A stretch of 8,683 nucleotides of DNA from Dehalococcoidia bacterium SM23_28_2 (GTDB taxonomy: Bacteria; Chloroflexota; Dehalococcoidia; SM23-28-2). The notes under the pieces were generated by a model. That model saw only the letters and a program-made list of their open reading frames with translations. It was not told the DNA's origin and searched no databases. The position numbers were made by a program, and so were the translations under genes. Each line of letters begins with the position of its first letter. Within the stretch, counting starts at the first letter, position 1. The stretch spans positions 1 through 8,683 of the forward strand of contig LJUA01000063.1 in NCBI GenBank assembly GCA_001303545.1, in the 5' to 3' direction. Below, one piece after another: positions 7,274-8,683 of this stretch.

Positions 7274-8632
7274 ATGGCTATAGTATTCGCCTGCGTCTCC
7301 CCACATCCACCGATCATCGTCCACGAGATCGGGCAAGGCCGCGAGACGGCCACCCGGAAGACGATAGACGCCCTGGCCCAGGCAGCGCGGGAGATCGCCC
7401 AGCACCAGCCGGACACAGCCATCATCATCAGCCCTCATGGGCCGGCGGAGCTCGATGCCTTCGCCATCCTGGCCGGCCCCAGCGCCGACGGCAGCCTCGA
7501 AGCCTGGGACGCCCCCCAGGTGACGTTCGCCTTCCAGAACGATGTGGAGGCGGCCTCCCTCATCCGCGAGGAGGCCCAGCAGGTCGGCCTGCCCCTGAGG
7601 CCGCTGGAGCGCTGGCGCCACCGCGACTCCACGGGCAACTGGTGCGGCGGCCTCGACTGGGGCTGCACTGTCCCCCTGTATCACCTGCTCTCGGGCCTGG
7701 GAGAAGCCAAGCTGGTGCCTCTCAGCATATCCTACCTGCCGCCCCGCCAGCATTTCGCCCTCGGCCAGGCCGTCGCCCGAGCGAGCGCGCGCCTGGGCAA
7801 GCGAGTGGTCATCATCGCCAGCGCCGACCTCTCCCACAACCTGAACTATAGCGCCGCAGGCCAGGTGTTCGACGAGAAGATCGAGCGAGCGATCGCCGAG
7901 TGGGACGTGCACACAGTGCTGGAGATGGACGCCGATTTCCGCCAGCAGGCAGCCGAGGATGCAGTGCCATCGCTGAGCTTCCTCATGGGCGCCCTCGACG
8001 GCCTGAGGGTCAACCCCCGCGTGCTCTCTTACGAGGCGCCCTTCGGCGTGGGCTACCTGGTGGCAGCCGTCGATATCGAGCAGGCCGAAGAGCCGGAAAG
8101 AGATTCGGCCGCCGCTGTGGCGGTTGGCAGCCACCCTCTGGTGCACCTGGCCAGGGAGGCGGTGGAGACGTTCGTCCGCCACGATCGCGTCATCGAGCCC
8201 AAGGAGCTCTCGGAGGAGATGCGGCAACAGGCGGGCGCCTTCGTCTCCATCAAGAAACGGGGCGAGCTGCGCGGCTGCATCGGCACCATCGAGCCAACGA
8301 AGGCCAACCTCGCCCTGGAGGTGGTGCGCAACGCCATCGACTCCGCCACGCGCGACCCCCGCTTTCTGGAGGTGACCGCCGAAGAGCTCGCTGAGCTCTC
8401 CTACAGCGTGGACGTCCTCTCGCCGGCGGAGCCGGTGGCCGGGCCGGAGGAGCTCGACCCCAAGCGCTACGGCATCATCGTCCGCCTCGGAGCCCGCCGC
8501 GGCCTCCTCCTGCCGGACATCGAGGGGGTGAGCACAGTGGAGGAGCAGGTATCTATCGCTAAGGCCAAGGCCGGCATCCTCCCCGAGGAGTCGCCCGAGC
8601 TCTTCCGCTTCACAGTGAACCGCTACACCTAG
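7274..8632 (+). CDS. Class III dioxygenase/MEMO-like domain fused to AMMECR1 (AmmeMemoRadiSam system protein A type)
   Basis: A two-domain protein of 452 residues. Residues 1-265 are a LigB/MEMO-like class III extradiol dioxygenase fold: SPHPP (His11), ISPHGP (His55), SADLSHNL (His187) and SYEAPFGVGYLVA (Glu254) are candidate metal ligands. A short Glu/Ala-rich linker (266-282) leads to an AMMECR1 domain (283-452) with the signature LRGCIGTIEP (332-341). This architecture is known in the AmmeMemoRadiSam group, whose biochemical role is unresolved; aromatic ring cleavage should not be assumed, because MEMO-type relatives have diverged. ATG 7274 is preferred over in-frame GTG 7265, because GGAAG (7261-7265) is 8 nt from the ATG but directly touches the GTG. 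A GNAT gene follows after 14 nt, so the two probably form an operon. The partner radical SAM gene is not in view. Confidence 0.92.
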   Translation: MAIVFACVSPHPPIIVHEIGQGRETATRKTIDALAQAAREIAQHQPDTAIIISPHGPAELDAFAILAGPSADGSLEAWDAPQVTFAFQNDVEAASLIREEAQQVGLPLRPLERWRHRDSTGNWCGGLDWGCTVPLYHLLSGLGEAKLVPLSISYLPPRQHFALGQAVARASARLGKRVVIIASADLSHNLNYSAAGQVFDEKIERAIAEWDVHTVLEMDADFRQQAAEDAVPSLSFLMGALDGLRVNPRVLSYEAPFGVGYLVAAVDIEQAEEPERDSAAAVAVGSHPLVHLAREAVETFVRHDRVIEPKELSEEMRQQAGAFVSIKKRGELRGCIGTIEPTKANLALEVVRNAIDSATRDPRFLEVTAEELAELSYSVDVLSPAEPVAGPEELDPKRYGIIVRLGARRGLLLPDIEGVSTVEEQVSIAKAKAGILPEESPELFRFTVNRYT

Positions 8633-8646
8633 TGGAGACAAAACCA

Positions 8647-8683
8647 GTGATCAGACTCTGCAACCAGGCGGACATCGAGCGAA
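8647..8683 (+). CDS. Start of a probable GNAT N-acetyltransferase, truncated by the window end
   Basis: Only 12 codons are present: GTG start, then IRLCNQADIER. This matches the usual opening of GNAT acetyltransferases (IR-x-C/A-x-x-x-D-h-E). GGAG (8634-8637) lies 9 nt upstream of the GTG, and the gap to the preceding stop is 14 nt, so it is likely co-transcribed with the AMMECR1 fusion gene. The call rests on a very short peptide. Confidence 0.5.
   Translation, partial: MIRLCNQADIER

Noticed and set aside
7256..8641. Minus-strand 461-residue open frame
   Set aside because: It mirrors the MEMO/AMMECR1 fusion gene almost exactly, has no recognisable motif, and arises from codon bias of the real gene.

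Overview
The window is a high-GC bacterial chromosome segment. It has sigma70-type promoters, Shine-Dalgarno sites, GTG and TTG starts, and dense packing with almost no spare sequence. The gene set and the style of the HIT and DUF1015 proteins suggest an uncultivated Chloroflexota bacterium, perhaps Dehalococcoidia. That placement is inference from family resemblance, not a search. I see no mobile element, CRISPR array, tRNA, rRNA or phage gene.

Layout: (1) Bases 1-378 hold an open frame that enters from the left edge and matches nothing I recognise. (2) 432-1172 (+) is ribonuclease PH (rph), which meets a convergent HIT-family hydrolase at 1169-1492 (-); their stop codons share four bases. 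(3) 1493-1650 is a compact divergent promoter region that drives HIT leftward and a DUF1015 protein (1651-2976, +) rightward. (4) DUF1015 runs head-on into a leftward two-gene operon: a class V aminotransferase (4574-5680, -) followed by serA (2977-4560, -). The DUF1015 and serA stop codons are directly adjacent. (5) 5681-5811 is a second divergent promoter region, with an imperfect 16-bp direct repeat that places one copy over each promoter's -10 element. (6) selA (5812-7179, +), selenocysteine synthase, comes next. (7) A class III dioxygenase/MEMO-like plus AMMECR1 fusion protein (7274-8632, +) has its own near-consensus extended -10 promoter. (8) The first 12 codons of a probable GNAT acetyltransferase start at 8647.

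How the genes may work together: SerA and the aminotransferase can supply phosphoserine from 3-phosphoglycerate. No phosphoserine phosphatase is visible, and the convergent DUF1015 protein, which carries a DGHHR motif, is a candidate for a phosphoserine/serine-linked step. SelA acts on seryl-tRNA(Sec), so the divergent serine operon and selA form a plausible serine-to-selenocysteine unit, with the shared repeat as a possible co-regulatory element. The MEMO/AMMECR1 fusion belongs to the widespread but functionally unresolved AmmeMemoRadiSam group. Most of the window is conserved housekeeping sequence. The points of most interest are the DUF1015-serine context, the duplicated promoter element, the selA-AMMECR1 proximity and the terminator-free convergent junctions.
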